NCBI GenBank assembly: GCA_933228895.1
Contig: OW121846.1
Coordinates: 145,532,746-145,596,745, forward strand
Direction of reading: 5' to 3'
DNA length: 64,000 nucleotides
Origin: Platycnemis pennipes
Taxonomy: Eukaryota; Arthropoda; Insecta; Odonata; Platycnemididae
Program-made: the position numbers and the translations under genes
The notes under the pieces: generated by a model
Seen by the model: the letters and a program-made list of their open reading frames with translations, nothing else
Databases searched by the model: none
Told to the model about the DNA's origin: nothing
Part shown: positions 1 to 11,508 of the stretch, piece by piece
How positions within the stretch are numbered: position 1 is the stretch's first letter
Layout of the letters: every line of letters starts with the position of its first letter

Positions 1-1640
1 TCAACTTCCATGCCGTAATAATAATATTCTAATAAATAATAATATGCAGTAATAATATGCTAATAAATACTGGACTCGAGTTGTGAAAGAAACATCAATC
101 AGAAAGAAGGAGAAAAATGTCGATGGAGACTATAGCTTCCAGTTGTGGTTTAGTTTTTTTTCCTTTTCCTGCATAGGTTAACACTAGGAGGATGGGAGTT
201 TCACTCTGCCTAGAAGGATGGCAAGGGGTCATTTGACCCCAAATTTATTTTACCAAATTGTGAGCTTTTATGCATTCCCATGGATTGTTTTCTTGTAGCG
301 GTGTTGATGTTTATGTAATATTTATGCCACGAAGCATTTAATAAGGTATTCCGATAGTCATGAATATAAAATTTTCACTTCTGTATGTCATAATCTAGTT
401 TATAGTCAATGGTCATCAGGTTTCAATGGTTTCAAGTTTATAATCAATATAATCATGAATTTGCAATTATTTATAGTTATTGTAATTTAACTTGAAAAAT
501 TTATGAGAATATTATGATGGTATAGGATTCATTGATATAAAAATACAAAAAATATTACTTATCACATTTTAGGCACATGTTTTTCTTTTTGGCACACATT
601 CCACAAAATATTTTTTGTATTGAAAACAACATGGAAAGCTATGGTTTTGACAGTTTGGAGATTTTTGTCACATTTTTCTCTTTTGCGCTCTTTATAGGGT
701 CATGAAAGTTGTATCTAATGAAGCTTTGCCTGTTTGATTGGTGCATGATGGTGGAGGTTCCGTCGGAAAAGATTCATTACAATTTCCAATTAATTTTTTG
801 GTGATCTTTTCATGATTCAATTTAGAATATTTTGTTTCCTTTTAGAGAACTGACCTATTAATCAAGGTTAGATCCAGTTTATTGAAAATACATGAATAGG
901 CCACCTCCATGCGATCTTGTCCGGTTTGTTCCTCGTATACTGCATAAAAGGGCACCTGCATTTCATTAGAGCAGCTTGAAGGTTTGCAAGGAAATTTTTC
1001 TAAGGTGCAGAAGCCAAAAAAATTCATCTTTAGCACCTAGCTATGAATCCTCCTTGATTTGAATCGTGACTGTTTCATTATATACAAGAATTAATCCCAA
1101 GGCATTATGCTAGAGAATATATTTAGCACCAGGTTTTATTACAACTGGGTTTTTGGGCAAATGCCGCTGTCCCAAGTAGTCACATCCGTATATCAGTGCG
1201 ATAATTATAAGAGCGTCCTATCTTGACAAACACCAATTATGATTATGAAACTTCCCATACTACACAGTACATTTTACAGTACTGTCACTCAACGACAAGC
1301 GGAACATGCTCAATATTGCCGCCTCTTGAATATTCATTTTGGCATCCGGCATAGACCTTGGAAGTAAATGGTACAAACTACTGATGGTGTGTCCCAATCA
1401 TGGGACAGAGGGCCAAACTAAAAGAGCAAGGGTGAGTGAGTTTGCAACCTGGGCAGGAACAAATACAGCCATTCGAAAAAGAAGAGGTGAGGTCAACGGT
1501 CCATAATATTTCGTACCAGTTCTCCAATCCCTCAAAACCATTTCTGGATAAAGATACACACCCATGGGAGTGAATATGATTTCGGAAGTACAATAAAAAA
1601 ACAAGATATGCATAGTAAGAAAATTATCTATGAAAAGATA
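1..1640. other. AT-rich stretch without a supported gene
   Basis: I see no exon, repeat or element boundary that I can support here. A minus-strand open stretch at about 1395-1600 encodes a short peptide with the look of a membrane protein (YYGPLTSPLLFRMAVFVPAQ) and could be an orphan or pseudo-exon. I do not recognise the family, and it has no convincing acceptor and donor pair. Confidence 0.4.
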
Positions 1641-1642
1641 CC

Positions 1643-1895
1643 ATCATCATCATTGGTCAACAATCCTGGGATTGGTTTGACTCAGCTTTCCACTCGATTC
1701 TTCTATCAGCCAACCTTTTTGTTGTGATGTAATTCTTCTCTTTTACATCCCTCACAACCTGTTCCATGTATATCATATGAGGCCTGCCTTTTCCAATCTT
1801 CCCGTTCACTTTTCCCTCAATGATAGTCTTCATCAGGCCATCATGTCTCAAGATATGGCCGATTAAGTTGTCCCTTCTTCTTTTTAGAGTTGTCA
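1643..1895 (-). mobile_element. 3' end of an RTE-like LINE (truncated copy)
   Basis: Read on the minus strand, the peptide contains NLIGHILRHDGLMKTIIEG, GKIGKGRP and KRLADRRIEWKAE. This is the C-terminal tail of the endonuclease-reverse transcriptase polyprotein of an RTE-like LINE. The copy ends at a CATCATCAT run, i.e. a (GATGAT)n tail on the coding strand. The same end occurs at 56137 (longer copy) and at 43667 (89-bp copy), so this is a repeated family in the window. Upstream parts are missing and the next LINE fragment begins immediately above it. Confidence 0.75.
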
Positions 1896-1924
1896 GCAGA
1901 CTTCTCTTTTCTAGCCTTAAAGGG

Positions 1925-2430
1925 GCTAAAACTCATGATTGCCCATTTTGTAAATGTGTACGTCACGATGCTGGAGGAAAGTCTCCATTCCGTCCGAGCC
2001 GGACAGATGGGATTCCTCCCATGATGCATCTCCCTCAACTCCCTGGAGCCTGGAAAGTGGGTCTCCAGCATTATCTTTAGTGCTTCCTTGTCGAGAGACG
2101 TGAAGTCTCCGAGGGATGCAGCAGAGAACCCACCCCCGCTTTCGAGTCTTTCAATAGGATCTTATGAAGTCTTGCCATCTGTGGAACAGTCTCTACGCTC
2201 TCACAGAAGCTCCTCCATGAGTCCCTTTTACAGTGCTTGATTGCTGCTTGTACCTCCGTTGGGCAACCTTAAAGTTTTCCCAATCCCGAAGCATTCTTGT
2301 CCTCTTTGCTTTATTAAAGAGTTTCCTAGTCTCTCTACGGAGACCGTTTAATTCTGCTCCACACCAGGGTAATTTACACCCTTCCTTCCTGGTCCTTAGG
2401 GGGCAGCTGTCTTTTTTGCAGAACTGGCAG
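1925..2430 (-). pseudogene. Jockey-like LINE polyprotein fragment (endonuclease/RT linker)
   Basis: The minus strand encodes the linker between endonuclease and reverse transcriptase of a jockey-superfamily LINE. It shows PWCGAELNGLRRETRKLFNKA, then DWENFKVAQRRYKQ, then (in a second frame) a CKRDSWRSFCESVE-type stretch, a DFTSLDKEAL-like stretch and LETHFPGSRELRE. The reading frame changes at least twice and no catalytic RT motif remains, so this is a dead fragment. Its 5' side on the coding strand merges into the 27-bp minisatellite at 2445-2885. The last few codons of the LINE frame stay open across the repeat, which suggests that the array grew beside or inside the old ORF. Jockey rather than CR1 is the better guess from the linker, but the clade is not certain. 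Confidence 0.7.
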
Positions 2431-2444
2431 GCCGGTTCAGATTT

Positions 2445-2885
2445 AGTAAAAAAACCAGTGCGCCGGAGAATCGGTTCTGAACCGGTGCTCCGGGGAAGTG
2501 GTTCTGAACCGGTGCACCGGGGAAGTGGTTCTGAACCGGTGCACTGGGAAGCGGTTCTGAACCGTCGCACTGGGGGAGCGGTTCTGAACCGTCGCACTGG
2601 GGGAGCGGTTATGAACCGTCGCACTGGGGGAGCGGTTCTGAACCGGTGCACTGGGAAGCGGTTCTGAACCATCGCACTGGGGTAGCGGTTCTGAACCGTC
2701 GCACTGGGGGAGCGGTTCTGAACCGTCGCACTGGGGGAGCGGTTCTGAACCGTCGCTCTGGGGGAGTGGTTCTGAACCATCGCACTGGGGTAGCGGTTCT
2801 GAATCGGTGCACTGGGGGAGCGGTTCTGAACCATCGCACTGGGGGAGCGGTTCTGAACCGTCGCACTGGGGGAGCGGTTCTGAAA
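2445..2885. repeat. 27-bp minisatellite, about 16 copies
   Basis: The unit is 27 bp; its core is GGTTCTGAACCGTCGCACTG followed by GGGGAGC. About 16 imperfect head-to-tail copies are visible. Because 27 is a multiple of three and stops are absent, several frames on both strands stay open through the array, giving nonapeptide repeats such as GSEPLPQCD on the minus strand. I regard those ORFs as by-products of the repeat. Variation is mostly C/T and GGTGC/GTCGC changes and one 1-base shorter subtype (CACTGGGAAGC). Confidence 0.9.
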
Positions 2886-2889
2886 CACC

Positions 2890-3350
2890 GATGATCATTC
2901 GCTGCTCGGCTTTCACGCCACCGCCTCCCTCCCCGTCTCTGCTCGTAGCCGGGTTGGCTTGCGTCCATGCCTGTGAACTTTCCTATCCCCTCTGTGTTAT
3001 AATTTGTCTGCCTATCGTATCACAAATAATCGGCAGGTAGAGTGCAGAGTGAGCACTCGCCCATCTAAACCATTGTCACATAAGTAACTCAATGGGATTT
3101 TCTGTATTTTTATGTTATTTTGTTTTGTCGACGATTACAACGAATAAGTTCGTTCAGATGAACAACCAAACAGTTCATAATCATTCAAGTTAGTGCAGTA
3201 GCATTTTTTATTAAACCAATGCTGTTGGTTTGGGGAGACTTTGTGGAGGAAGGAGCATTGTTTCAAGTTCCTATCTACCCCTGCCACACGTACATAAGAA
3301 GCGCCATATGCAAACAAAATTGGAACATATTGCCGTTGATTACTAATGTA
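2890..3350. other. No gene seen
   Basis: Unique-looking AT-rich sequence lies between the minisatellite and the hAT fragment. I find no supported coding exon; the short minus-strand open frame at 3135-3392 has no recognisable domain. Confidence 0.3.
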
Positions 3351-3353
3351 CAA

Positions 3354-3587
3354 TAATGTAATGACGACATTCTCAGATGGTGGAGGCTTCATCAGGCAAC
3401 TTTCCCCTTGCTGGCAGGGCTGGCCAGGAAATATCTTGCTATACCAGCATTATCAGCAGAATCCGAAAGAATTTTCAGTTTGGGAGGACTTGTTACAAAT
3501 AAATTGCGAACGTGTTTACTAGGCGAACACGCCAAAGAACTAATTTTCGTTTCCATAAACCAGCGCCATGTGCCAGCGGATTTCTAG
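3354..3587 (+). pseudogene. hAT transposase C-terminal dimerisation domain
   Basis: The frame reads NDDILRWWRLHQATFPLLAG, then LARKYLAIPALSAESERIFS, then GGLVTNKLRTCL and HAKELIFVSINQR, ending at a TAG at 3585-3587. The WW...HQATFPLLA and IPA.SA.SERIFS.GG signature is the hAT C-terminal dimerisation domain that packs against the RNase H-like core. Only this last domain is present; the catalytic core and BED finger are missing upstream, where in-frame stops appear. This is a 5'-deleted transposase relic. The family is certain; the subfamily (Ac or Buster type) cannot be told from this piece. Confidence 0.88.
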
Positions 3588-4810
3588 ATTAAATTAGTAG
3601 TAATTGAAAATTGTAATTTAGCATCTGCACTAGTATTAAAATGTAAATTTTGACAATCAATTTGTTCTCAACCTTCAGCACACCCTTCCAGTAATTGATA
3701 AAATACAGCTCCATGTGTCATTAATAGAACAACATTTTATTTCTTTGAAGAAGCCACTGGGATGTTAACCGAAACAAAAACCATACATGTAGGAGCATCG
3801 TTTGGAACTTTAAAAATGTGAAGATAAATATAAGCTCAGGCCTCACCTAAAAACCATTGGCTCACCAAACATGCTCTACTACTGTTCAGTTTAGAAAAGA
3901 ATGCCTGTGTTTTAACCCCTCATGAGTATGCGACACAGTATATGCGTCCACTCAATTCCATGCCTTCGGGGTAACTTTAAACGAAGGTATTTTAATTGCT
4001 CAGGGTGCATTTATGGGGAAGGCATTAAAGACTTAGTGCAGACTTTGAGGTAAACGTCTTAGGGGATTGATGGCTCTTGTGACTTACAGTTTTGGGTTTT
4101 CTTGTTGGCTTGTCAATCTCTTGCATTCAATTTCGGTAATCAAGGGTTGTCCTTTGAGCTTTTCCAATACCCACCGTTCTGATCACTTTGTTTCAGCAAC
4201 CTCAATTGTAATAAAACCATCATGGAAAATTAACTCGAAATATTTTAGAACACTGAACTGGCACTATTTATTTACGAACTAAATCACACGTAAAAGGCAA
4301 AGGATGATAAGCATTATCGATATCTTCCCAATTATTTTCTTGCATTAAAAATTAACTGAGAAATTTTTCCCGTTCCTGCTAGGAGAAGGAAACCAGAGGG
4401 TATTCAATTAAATCCTTGGAAATTGTATCTGAACTGATCTCACTTCTCTCTATCAGAGCGCCTTGCATTAGCTTGTCGGACAACTCACGTGAGCTAGAAG
4501 TCATGGCCAATTTAAGAGGGAATCAGCGAAGAGGCGGTCTCGAGGCAGAAAAGAATAAAGCCACCAAAGAAAACACAAGGTGTCAGAGTCAGACCCTCGC
4601 CTCGTAATCGTTGCCATGACGAAAGGGAAAGGAAGTGTCGACTAAGAAAGGCAGATAACTATGAATCACAGACGAAAGGAATCAGCCTCTCCACACATCA
4701 GCTCTCTGGAAGCACGTAAATCAGATCAGATTAAGTGGAAAGATTTCGTCCGTACGTAGACACCAGTCGCTCTGCCTCTAGGGAGCTTTTCATTCATCAA
4801 GGATGAGTTA
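3588..4810. other. AT-rich gap without a supported gene
   Basis: I see no recognisable domain or element boundary. Open frames at 4067-4282 and 4416-4607 are short and of non-coding character. Confidence 0.3.
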
Positions 4811-4814
4811 TTAA

Positions 4815-4912
4815 TTTAGCACGACGCGTTTTGTTGCTACAATAGCAATATCATCAAGGCTGATCAAGCCAATTGCTAATGTTGTTTTAACAACGAAACG
4901 TGTCGTGCTAAA
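4815..4912. repeat. ~98-bp imperfect inverted repeat
   Basis: The left arm begins TTTAGCACGACGCGTTTTGT and the right arm is its near reverse complement ending in CGAAACGTGTCGTGCTAAA, with TAA/AAATAA-rich flanks. It could fold into a hairpin and has the form of a very small MITE or SINE-like repeat. No target duplication is certain. Confidence 0.6.
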
Positions 4913-5029
4913 TAAATAAATATCCTAGGAAATTTTGCAATGTCTTCTTTAAAAAATAATGTGAATTTCATCGCCGTTCACGTGGTAGGTTCAAATTCGG
5001 CAGTTCAACAAATTTATGTGCATTTTTTA

Positions 5030-5795
5030 ACACTTCAGAGAACCAATTTATGTGTACGTCCAGGCCTTGTACAAAAGCCCCCTGACTCTTCCCTGGAAAG
5101 CCCAGGCCCTTCCCTTAGGCCACTACCCACAGGAGCTCCCGAGTCAGACTCTACCCCCATGGGGGAGACCAGGCTCGGTGCCTCCTCGAAGGTGGGCCCA
5201 GAGAGGTTGAAAAGGATGTCGTCCTCCTCTCCCCACAAAGGGTATGAGGGGCAACTGGGATGTGTGGGTCTCCCAGAAGGAACCCCCACAGGCAAGGTTA
5301 AGGTAGTAGAGGGTGCATCCCGACTGGGATCCCCATCGGGGCTCTGCAGTGGTATCGCATCCCCCAAGGAAGAAGACGGACTACAAGAGTCCATGCAAAG
5401 AGTGCACCTCTCAGCACCCTCCATTGTTTTGTTTAGGGAAATTAAGTTTGGTCCCACGAGTAGCTAGGGAAATAAGGTATCCGCCCATGCAGAGCCCCGC
5501 ATGCATGGGTAAGGCTAAATAAAACCGGAGGTCGCCCAGTATCCGGAGTCTCTCTGTTAGTGACTTCTTACCCTCCACCCCGCAGATGCAGTCACCCTTA
5601 GCACAGAGACGCACCGTGGTGATGGGAGCTGTTTATTGACCGCCAGGTCTAGATCCGTCATGTTCAGCGATACCACGGGCACCTCGAGGAGGATGTGGCT
5701 CTTCACCACGCATGACGGTCTTGGTGGTCCATGGGCATGTTCTGCCCTCGTCCCTCCCTGGAGTCACTGACCCCTAACCCCCTCCTCTCAAACTA
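5030..5795. repeat. GC-rich block, possible 3' LTR of the Copia remnant
   Basis: Base composition rises sharply compared with both sides. Read on the minus strand it directly follows the 3' end of the Copia pol region, after a purine tract (GAGGAGGGGG at about 5785-5795), and it contains AATAAA near 5630. That position fits a 3' LTR, but no matching 5' LTR is in the window and I cannot define TG...CA ends. Open frames in it (for example 4940-5467 on the + strand) show no known domain. Confidence 0.3.
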
Positions 5796-5799
5796 ACTA

Positions 5800-7490
5800 C
5801 ATACAGGTAAATTTTTGGCATCAACAAGACCCAGCATTTCACATAGTCTTAAATCATGGGCCTGCCAGAGGTTTAGTGAGAAAATCAGCCACTTGTCTCA
5901 GACCCTCAACATGTCCAATGTTCAATCACTGCACTTTTCTTGTACAAAATGATATTTGACATCTATATGCTTGGATCCTTTATAAAATTCTGTATTGTCC
6001 GCAAGTTTTACAGCACTTGTATTATCAACTAGTAACTTTGGTGTATCATTTAAACATGAAACATGTCACAGCAGAAAGCAATGTCTGCAACCATACCAGT
6101 TACTTGGCTGCTTCACTTGCTGCCACATACTCTGCCTCAGTGGTGGATAGCACAACACTTCTTTGTTTTTGACTAAACCAAGAAATAGCACCTCCTGAGT
6201 ACAGGCAAACTACCCCAGTTTGTGAATGTCTAGTCTTAAAACACCCACATAATCTGCATCACTAAATCCTTGTTAAGTTGAGACTGGGAAATTTACTTTA
6301 TACAACAGTCCATAATCAGCTGTGCCTCGCAAATATCAGAATATTCTTTTCACAGCTTTCCAGTCCTTTGTCGAGGGGGGCACTCTAGGGAATGGGAACG
6401 GGACAATTACTGCGCATGCACGATATCTGCAACTGCCATCAGGAGCACAAGGCTACCCACAGCCTCATGATATGGAACACTGCCATCCAAGGGTTGGTCA
6501 TCACCACCATCATTACCTCCAGTGGTACCAAGCAGGCGTAGACCCAGCATTTGAATCAGCAAACCAGAACCGCTCCAGGACCTTCCAAGTGTATGACCCT
6601 TGACTCACAAAAATTGAGCCATCACTCAGTTGCTGAATTCCCAGCCCGAGAAAAGAGCAAAGAGGGCCCATAGTTGTATTAAACTCTATCTCCAGGTGTC
6701 TTTAAAAAATCACTCATCTCCCCCTCATCTGTTCCTGCATTGAGTCCATCATCCACATAAATAACAACTAGCAGTTTCTTGCCCTTCCTATTCCTTACAA
6801 ACAGGCAATGGTCTGAAGTGCTCCTCTTCATCCCCTGTTTCTCTAAAAACACAACCAGCCTTTTATTCCAGCAGCGAGGTGCCTGTTTTAATCCATACAG
6901 GCTCCGGTTCAAACGACAAACTCGGTCTGTCCCATCCTCAAACCCCTGTGGTTGATGCTAATATACTTCTTCCTCAAGCTTGCCGTAGAGAAATGCAGTT
7001 TTCACATCCAAATGTTGAAGCTTTAGGTTTTCTGCAGCAGCCACACTAAGGATTGAACGTACAGTCTCAAATCTAGCTACTGGACTAAAAGTTTCTTCAT
7101 AGTCGATACCTGGGCGTTGAGCACAACCTGTGCTTTATAGCATTGGACTGTCCCATCAGCTTTGGTTTTCACACGCAAAACCCACTGATTGCTGGTCACC
7201 TTTTTCCCATGAGGTAAATCAACCAGAGTCATTCTCTTTCAGGGAGTTCATCTCATCTTCCATGGCACTCTTCCACAAGTCTCCATCTTCTGAATTTGTT
7301 GCTTCACTGTAAGATGATGGAAATGGTAATTCCACTGCCATGACATAGTCCTTGAGGTGCATAGGCTGCTCTATCTTTCTTTTGGGACGCAACTGGGGCG
7401 TCTCTTCATCTTCAGATGATACTCCCTCTAGTATCCTTCTGCATCCACCATAGATTCAAGATCTCCATCCCCCTGAAGTGTATCCAATTC
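5800..7490 (-). pseudogene. Ty1/Copia retrotransposon pol remnant (RT and RNase H)
   Basis: Read from high to low coordinates, the minus strand gives [30 protein letters not shown] codons, [51 protein letters not shown] and the catalytic VVIYVDDGL box. RNase H pieces follow (LVDNTSAVKLADNTEFYKGS and KHIDVKYHFVQEK) and the CEMLGLVDA C-terminus near 5830-5860. These are the ordered domains of Copia pol. Frameshifts and stops occur throughout, and integrase and gag are absent, so the copy is inactive. The 5' side is cut at about 7535 by, or abuts, the plus-strand LINE. The GC-rich block below it may be its LTR. Confidence 0.88.
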
Positions 7491-7534
7491 CATTATCTAT
7501 TCATCTACATTTCCATCTTCAGGATGATTATTAA

Positions 7535-8790
7535 GCTACCGGACCCTATGACTTGCCAACACAATGCATTCAACTCTGCTTACCGGCCATACTCCCTTTA
7601 ACTGTCCAACTATACGAGTTTTCCCTTCTACATTCTTCATTTCGATCGCAATTGAAAAAGGCCTATCTCCGCCCAATACCCAAAGTGCAAAACCCATCTA
7701 AACTGGAGGATTTCAGGCCAATATCCTTACTCTGTGCCTTAGCAAAACCACTCGAGAAGATTGTATTCACTCAAGTTACTGAATATCTACTCGAACAGAA
7801 TTTTATGGACCCTTTCCAATCCGGCTTCAGGCCCATTCACAGCACTCAGACTGCATTGACAAAAATAATTGAGGATATCAAAATAAGCATAGACGCTAAA
7901 AAAATTACAATATTAGTGCTCTTTGACTTTAAAAAAAACTTTTGACGTGGTGGACCATGAGCTCTTATTGTACAAAATGAAAAACCTCAGATTTTCCATT
8001 AGTACATTACGTTGGTTTAGATCATATTTATCTGATTGTAAACAAGCTGTATGTATCGGGGATGGAGTTGTATCTAAATGGACTACCGCTACTAATGGGC
8101 TTCCCCAGGGATCCGTACTCTCCACCCTCGTATTTACTATTTTCATCAGGGACCTCCCCTTGTGCATTCGACGTTGTAAATACCATCTTTATGCTGATGA
8201 CCTACAAATCTACTATTCGTTCAGACCCTTGGAGCTAACTCAGGCTGTTCGACTTATAAATGAGGATATCAATAGCATCTGGTTATGGGTCTCAAATAAT
8301 ATATTAATTATCAATCAATCCAAGACGAAATGCATCATCCTAGGCAGTCAAAGAAATATCAATTCTCACCCAGACATTATTCCCAGTATAGATGTACTTG
8401 GAACTGACATTGTATATTCCTCTTTGGTTACCGACTTAGGTGTAATTATCAATCAAATGCTAACATGGACTGAACAAGTATCCGTGGTCTCCTGCAAGGT
8501 TTTTAAGATCCTCCACATAATCAAGCGTAACAAAAAGGAACTTCCTACCCAAATTCGCCACAAACTCATCAGTTCGCTTATGTTACCTATCTTCGATTAC
8601 TGCGGTGTTATTTATTGCATTGTTCGGGAAGACCTTAATCTGGAACTGCAAAGGTCCCTGAATGCTTGATTCATTTATCTGATTCCAAAATTTGACCACA
8701 TCTCTCACGCTTACCATCAAGCAAATTTCCTTACAACATGGAACTGTAGGAAATACTTTTGCCACTACTACTATTACTACTACTACTAAA
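7535..8790 (+). pseudogene. Non-LTR retrotransposon reverse transcriptase, 5'-truncated
   Basis: Two overlapping frames encode an RT. The first (7553-7945) has YLRPIPKVQNPSKLEDFRPI, SLLCALAKPLEKI, a QSGFRP.HST box and LVLFDFKKNF. After a frameshift at about 7930 the second (to 8669) has DVVDHELL, the NGLPQGSVLSTLVFTIFIRD box and the catalytic YADDLQIYY. Thumb-like sequence follows (NQSKTKCIILGS, VTDLGVIINQMLTW), then a stop. The 3' tail ends in an (ACT)n-type run at 8764-8790, as expected for a LINE 3' end. The element is 5'-truncated and frameshifted between the first catalytic Asp and the rest of the palm. Jockey/I-like affinity is likely; the clade is not certain. Confidence 0.85.
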
Positions 8791-8799
8791 CTACAATAT

Positions 8800-9197
8800 T
8801 TTCAAGGTGTGGAACATGAGCAATGCACCTTAATATGAATATGCCTGTAGTGAGGGAGGGGAGAAGATTGGGGTCAGGGGGGGAAGAGGAAGCTGGCAGT
8901 GGAGGAAGTTGAAGAGAAAACAGCGTCTAAGGTGGAGGTTGAAGGTGGTTTGTGTCACTTGAATCAATAATATCATAAATCAAAATTTAATTTTTTGTTT
9001 GTGTCAAAAAAAGTCATTCTAAAATATTATATAATGAGGTGCTGATTCTCAGGCCCTGTAGATTTAATAATATTGAGTTTGTATGGTGATTTACACTTTC
9101 ATTTATGTCCCAGAGCAATTTTCTTTCATTTCTTGTGCTCTGCATAGTAAACAGTATAAAGCTCTGCGTAGAATTAAAACTTGTTGAATTGTTTCAG
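8800..9197. other. Intron or flank upstream of the Mttp exon
   Basis: AT-rich sequence lies between the LINE 3' tail and the acceptor at 9191-9197. If the exon at 9198 belongs to an expressed Mttp gene, this stretch and the transposon remnants to its left lie in the preceding intron. No earlier Mttp exon was recognised in 1-9197. Confidence 0.4.
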
Positions 9198-9367
9198 TGC
9201 TGGGATATCCATTCAAGGACTCCTGAAAGTGGACTCATCATTTGTCCGCAGCCACATAGAAACATCTCTTTCCACTGAAGGTCAACTTAATCTGATGTCT
9301 AATTTGGACTTCTACAGCAATACATTGCTTTGTCTCCAGCTGAAGCAACCTGATTTACTTATCAAGT
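9198..9367 (+). CDS. Mttp: Microsomal triglyceride transfer protein, penultimate coding exon
   Basis: A clean exon runs from the acceptor GTTTCAG (9191-9197) to the donor GTAAGT (9368). It encodes AGISIQGLLKVDSSFVRSHI, then ETSLSTEGQLNLMSNLDFYS and NTLLCLQLKQPDLLI. The VDSSFV...ETS.ST/EG...DFYSNTLLCLQ pattern matches the C-terminal beta-sheet lipid-binding region of the MTP large subunit, which works with protein disulfide isomerase in the ER lumen to load lipid onto apoB/apolipophorin-type particles. The exon starts in phase 2 and ends with AA, so the lysine codon is completed by the first G of the exon at 11361; the frame is preserved exactly. No stop or frameshift is seen, so this looks like a live host gene. 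Other members of the large lipid transfer protein family (apolipophorin, vitellogenin) are a weaker alternative because the protein ends soon afterwards, as MTP does. Confidence 0.85.
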
Positions 9368-11360
9368 AAGTTCTGTTATATACCGATCAATTGAGAGACA
9401 AAGGTCAACTTTACTGATAGCTTGCTAATACTGTTGATGAAATATTATTATAATATACACAAGGACCTATGGTGTCTTACTAATAGAAAAAATAACAAAA
9501 ATGTATATAGGAGCATTGGTAGAGGAACTATTCTCTCCACCTATTCAGCAATTCTGATGTATGTTGAAGGTGAGCAATTTGTCTGAAGATAATTTTTTCA
9601 AAATTAAAGTCTGAAAAAATAATGGAATGGAAGAAAATGGAACTCTGTCAGTGGTATTTCATTCGCCAATTATGCACCATTCCTACTCTCTCCAATTTTT
9701 CTTCTTTTCTGCAGATTTTGATGTCTTCTACACTTACTTCGAGACTCTTTTTGAGTGAGATTTTATTTCAGAGTATTGTTTTGGATTGGCAATAAAGGAC
9801 ATGCCATCATTTTTCCATTGTGTTTTTGCTTTGTACTTTGTTTTTTTCCATCACTTACTTTTTTTACATTTCCCAATAATTTTTTTCAATGGTATTTTCT
9901 GCACATACCTATGTCTGCTTTGATGTTTCCTTCCTTCTTTGATCTTACATTCTGCTTATTATTTCTTCACAGTATTGCTTGACTTAATACATTTTACTCT
10001 TCTTAAGGCAAAGTCCATAACAATTTAGGCAGGGGGGTTGCCTCTGTAGTCTCAGATGTTATTGAATTTAGCATCCTCTCTCTCTGAGATTTAAAGTGAC
10101 CGCAAACACCACTGACTTTTGAGGTATTTAATTACAAATGTAGTTTCTACATTGATGAATAGAAAAACTTTCCAATGAAGCTGTCAGGTGGCAGCTGCAA
10201 CAGGTACAAATGACTGACTAAAAGGTTGTAAAAAAAGATGTAGGAGGGCAGGAGCATCAACCTACAAGGAACACAATGCGTTATGCTTCCGGTGATTGTG
10301 GCCAGATCCAGATGGCATACCAGTGCACTTACTGATGCGAATGGGTTAACATACGTTAAAATTAACGACAAAGTAAGAAACCCATATTTTTTGTTTTGTC
10401 TGGAAATATTCGTGGCCCAAGTAAGTAACAGGCCGTCAAAGACAGTGCCTCGACACTTTGGCAAAATATTATATACTTTCTTACTTGATGGCCATTCATG
10501 ATGATGGATGAGACAAAAAAAAACAAGATTAAGATACAGATAATTAAATATAGGTGGAATATAATGCATTCAGTGGGAGGAAGTAACAAAAAAAAGGCTT
10601 TGACATTGTATCACTAGATGAAGATGCAGCTCATAGTAAATGAGGTAGTTGCTGGAAATGCAGCTGGGAATAAAAGTGGTAATATTTCCTAGACTAACAT
10701 TCAGATCACAAAAAGGGAATTTTATTTCCCTAAGCTATTGAAAATAAATAATAATAATAATAAAAATTTTTATAGATCCCAGGACGTTATTTACATGCAT
10801 AGGGCATGTTATAAAAAATACTTCAGCATCTTCTGTGATCATGGTTCTGTTGCTCATTATGTGTTGTTATTTACTGATTTATTGTATTTTGTGGCATATA
10901 AGACATCCTACTTTTGTTGATGGTATGGGGGAAGTTACTAACCTTATCATTTCTCCAAATAATTTTTATAACAAAATTGGAAGCAGTAGCTTGCGGCTTT
11001 GCTTATGCCAAATGACAGGAACAGGTTATATAGATTTGAGCAAATTTGGTGGGGAAGATGCTTGGGATTCAGTATATAGGCATCTAGTTGCTAAAATTTG
11101 GTGCTAGCAGTCTGCAGGCCAAGTATATCACTAACAATAAACGTTTGGTAAAGAGTGATGTACCATGAGCTTTTCTGCTGAAAAAGTATATAAAGTTGTG
11201 TAGTATTTACTTTTTTTTGGAAAAAAGGTCATGGGAAAACCTTATCTCTTATATGTGGGATAAATATGGTACTGTCAACAATCAAAGCATTTGCGTATTT
11301 TTTTGTATATTTCTTCTTCTCCGTACCAGTATACTAATAAGTGATGTTTCTCTTTTTCAG
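9368..11360 (+). other. Last intron of Mttp (1,993 bp)
   Basis: This GT-AG intron begins GTAAGT and ends after a polypyrimidine tract (TCTTTTTCAG). It is AT-rich, with a (TAA)n-like run near 10745-10765. Open frames inside (for example 10283-10501 and 10835-11107) lack recognisable domains, and no further exon is needed for frame continuity. Confidence 0.8.
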
Positions 11361-11508
11361 GCTAAATACTCACAAAGTGGAAAGAATTATTGGAAGCAAG
11401 CATAAATTAAGGAAGTCAAGTTATAAAGTGAATACAATTCCTGGGAAGACTTATGCTCTGAATAGAAAAAATAATGAGAATTGCAATTTGATATTGTCTG
11501 CAGATTAA
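11361..11508 (+). CDS. Mttp: Microsomal triglyceride transfer protein, terminal coding exon
   Basis: The exon begins directly after TCTTTTTCAG and continues the frame of the 9198-9367 exon. It encodes LNTHKVERIIGSKHKLRKSS, then YKVNTIPGKTYALNRKNNEN and CNLILSAD, and stops with TAA at 11506-11508. The basic GSKHKLRKS..K...PGKTY.LN..N.E.C segment is the conserved C-terminal tail of MTP large subunits. The remaining codons are free of breaks. A 3' UTR must follow; candidate AATAAA signals are at 12299-12304 and 12725-12730, but I cannot tell which is used. Confidence 0.85.

Noticed and set aside
2193..2968. Long repetitive ORFs over the minisatellite, up to 231 codons
   Set aside because: Open reading in several frames is a consequence of a 27-bp unit lacking stops, not evidence of a protein.
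4940..5614. Plus- and minus-strand ORFs in the GC-rich block
   Set aside because: GC-rich sequence gives long open frames by chance; no domain is visible and the position fits an LTR or UTR.
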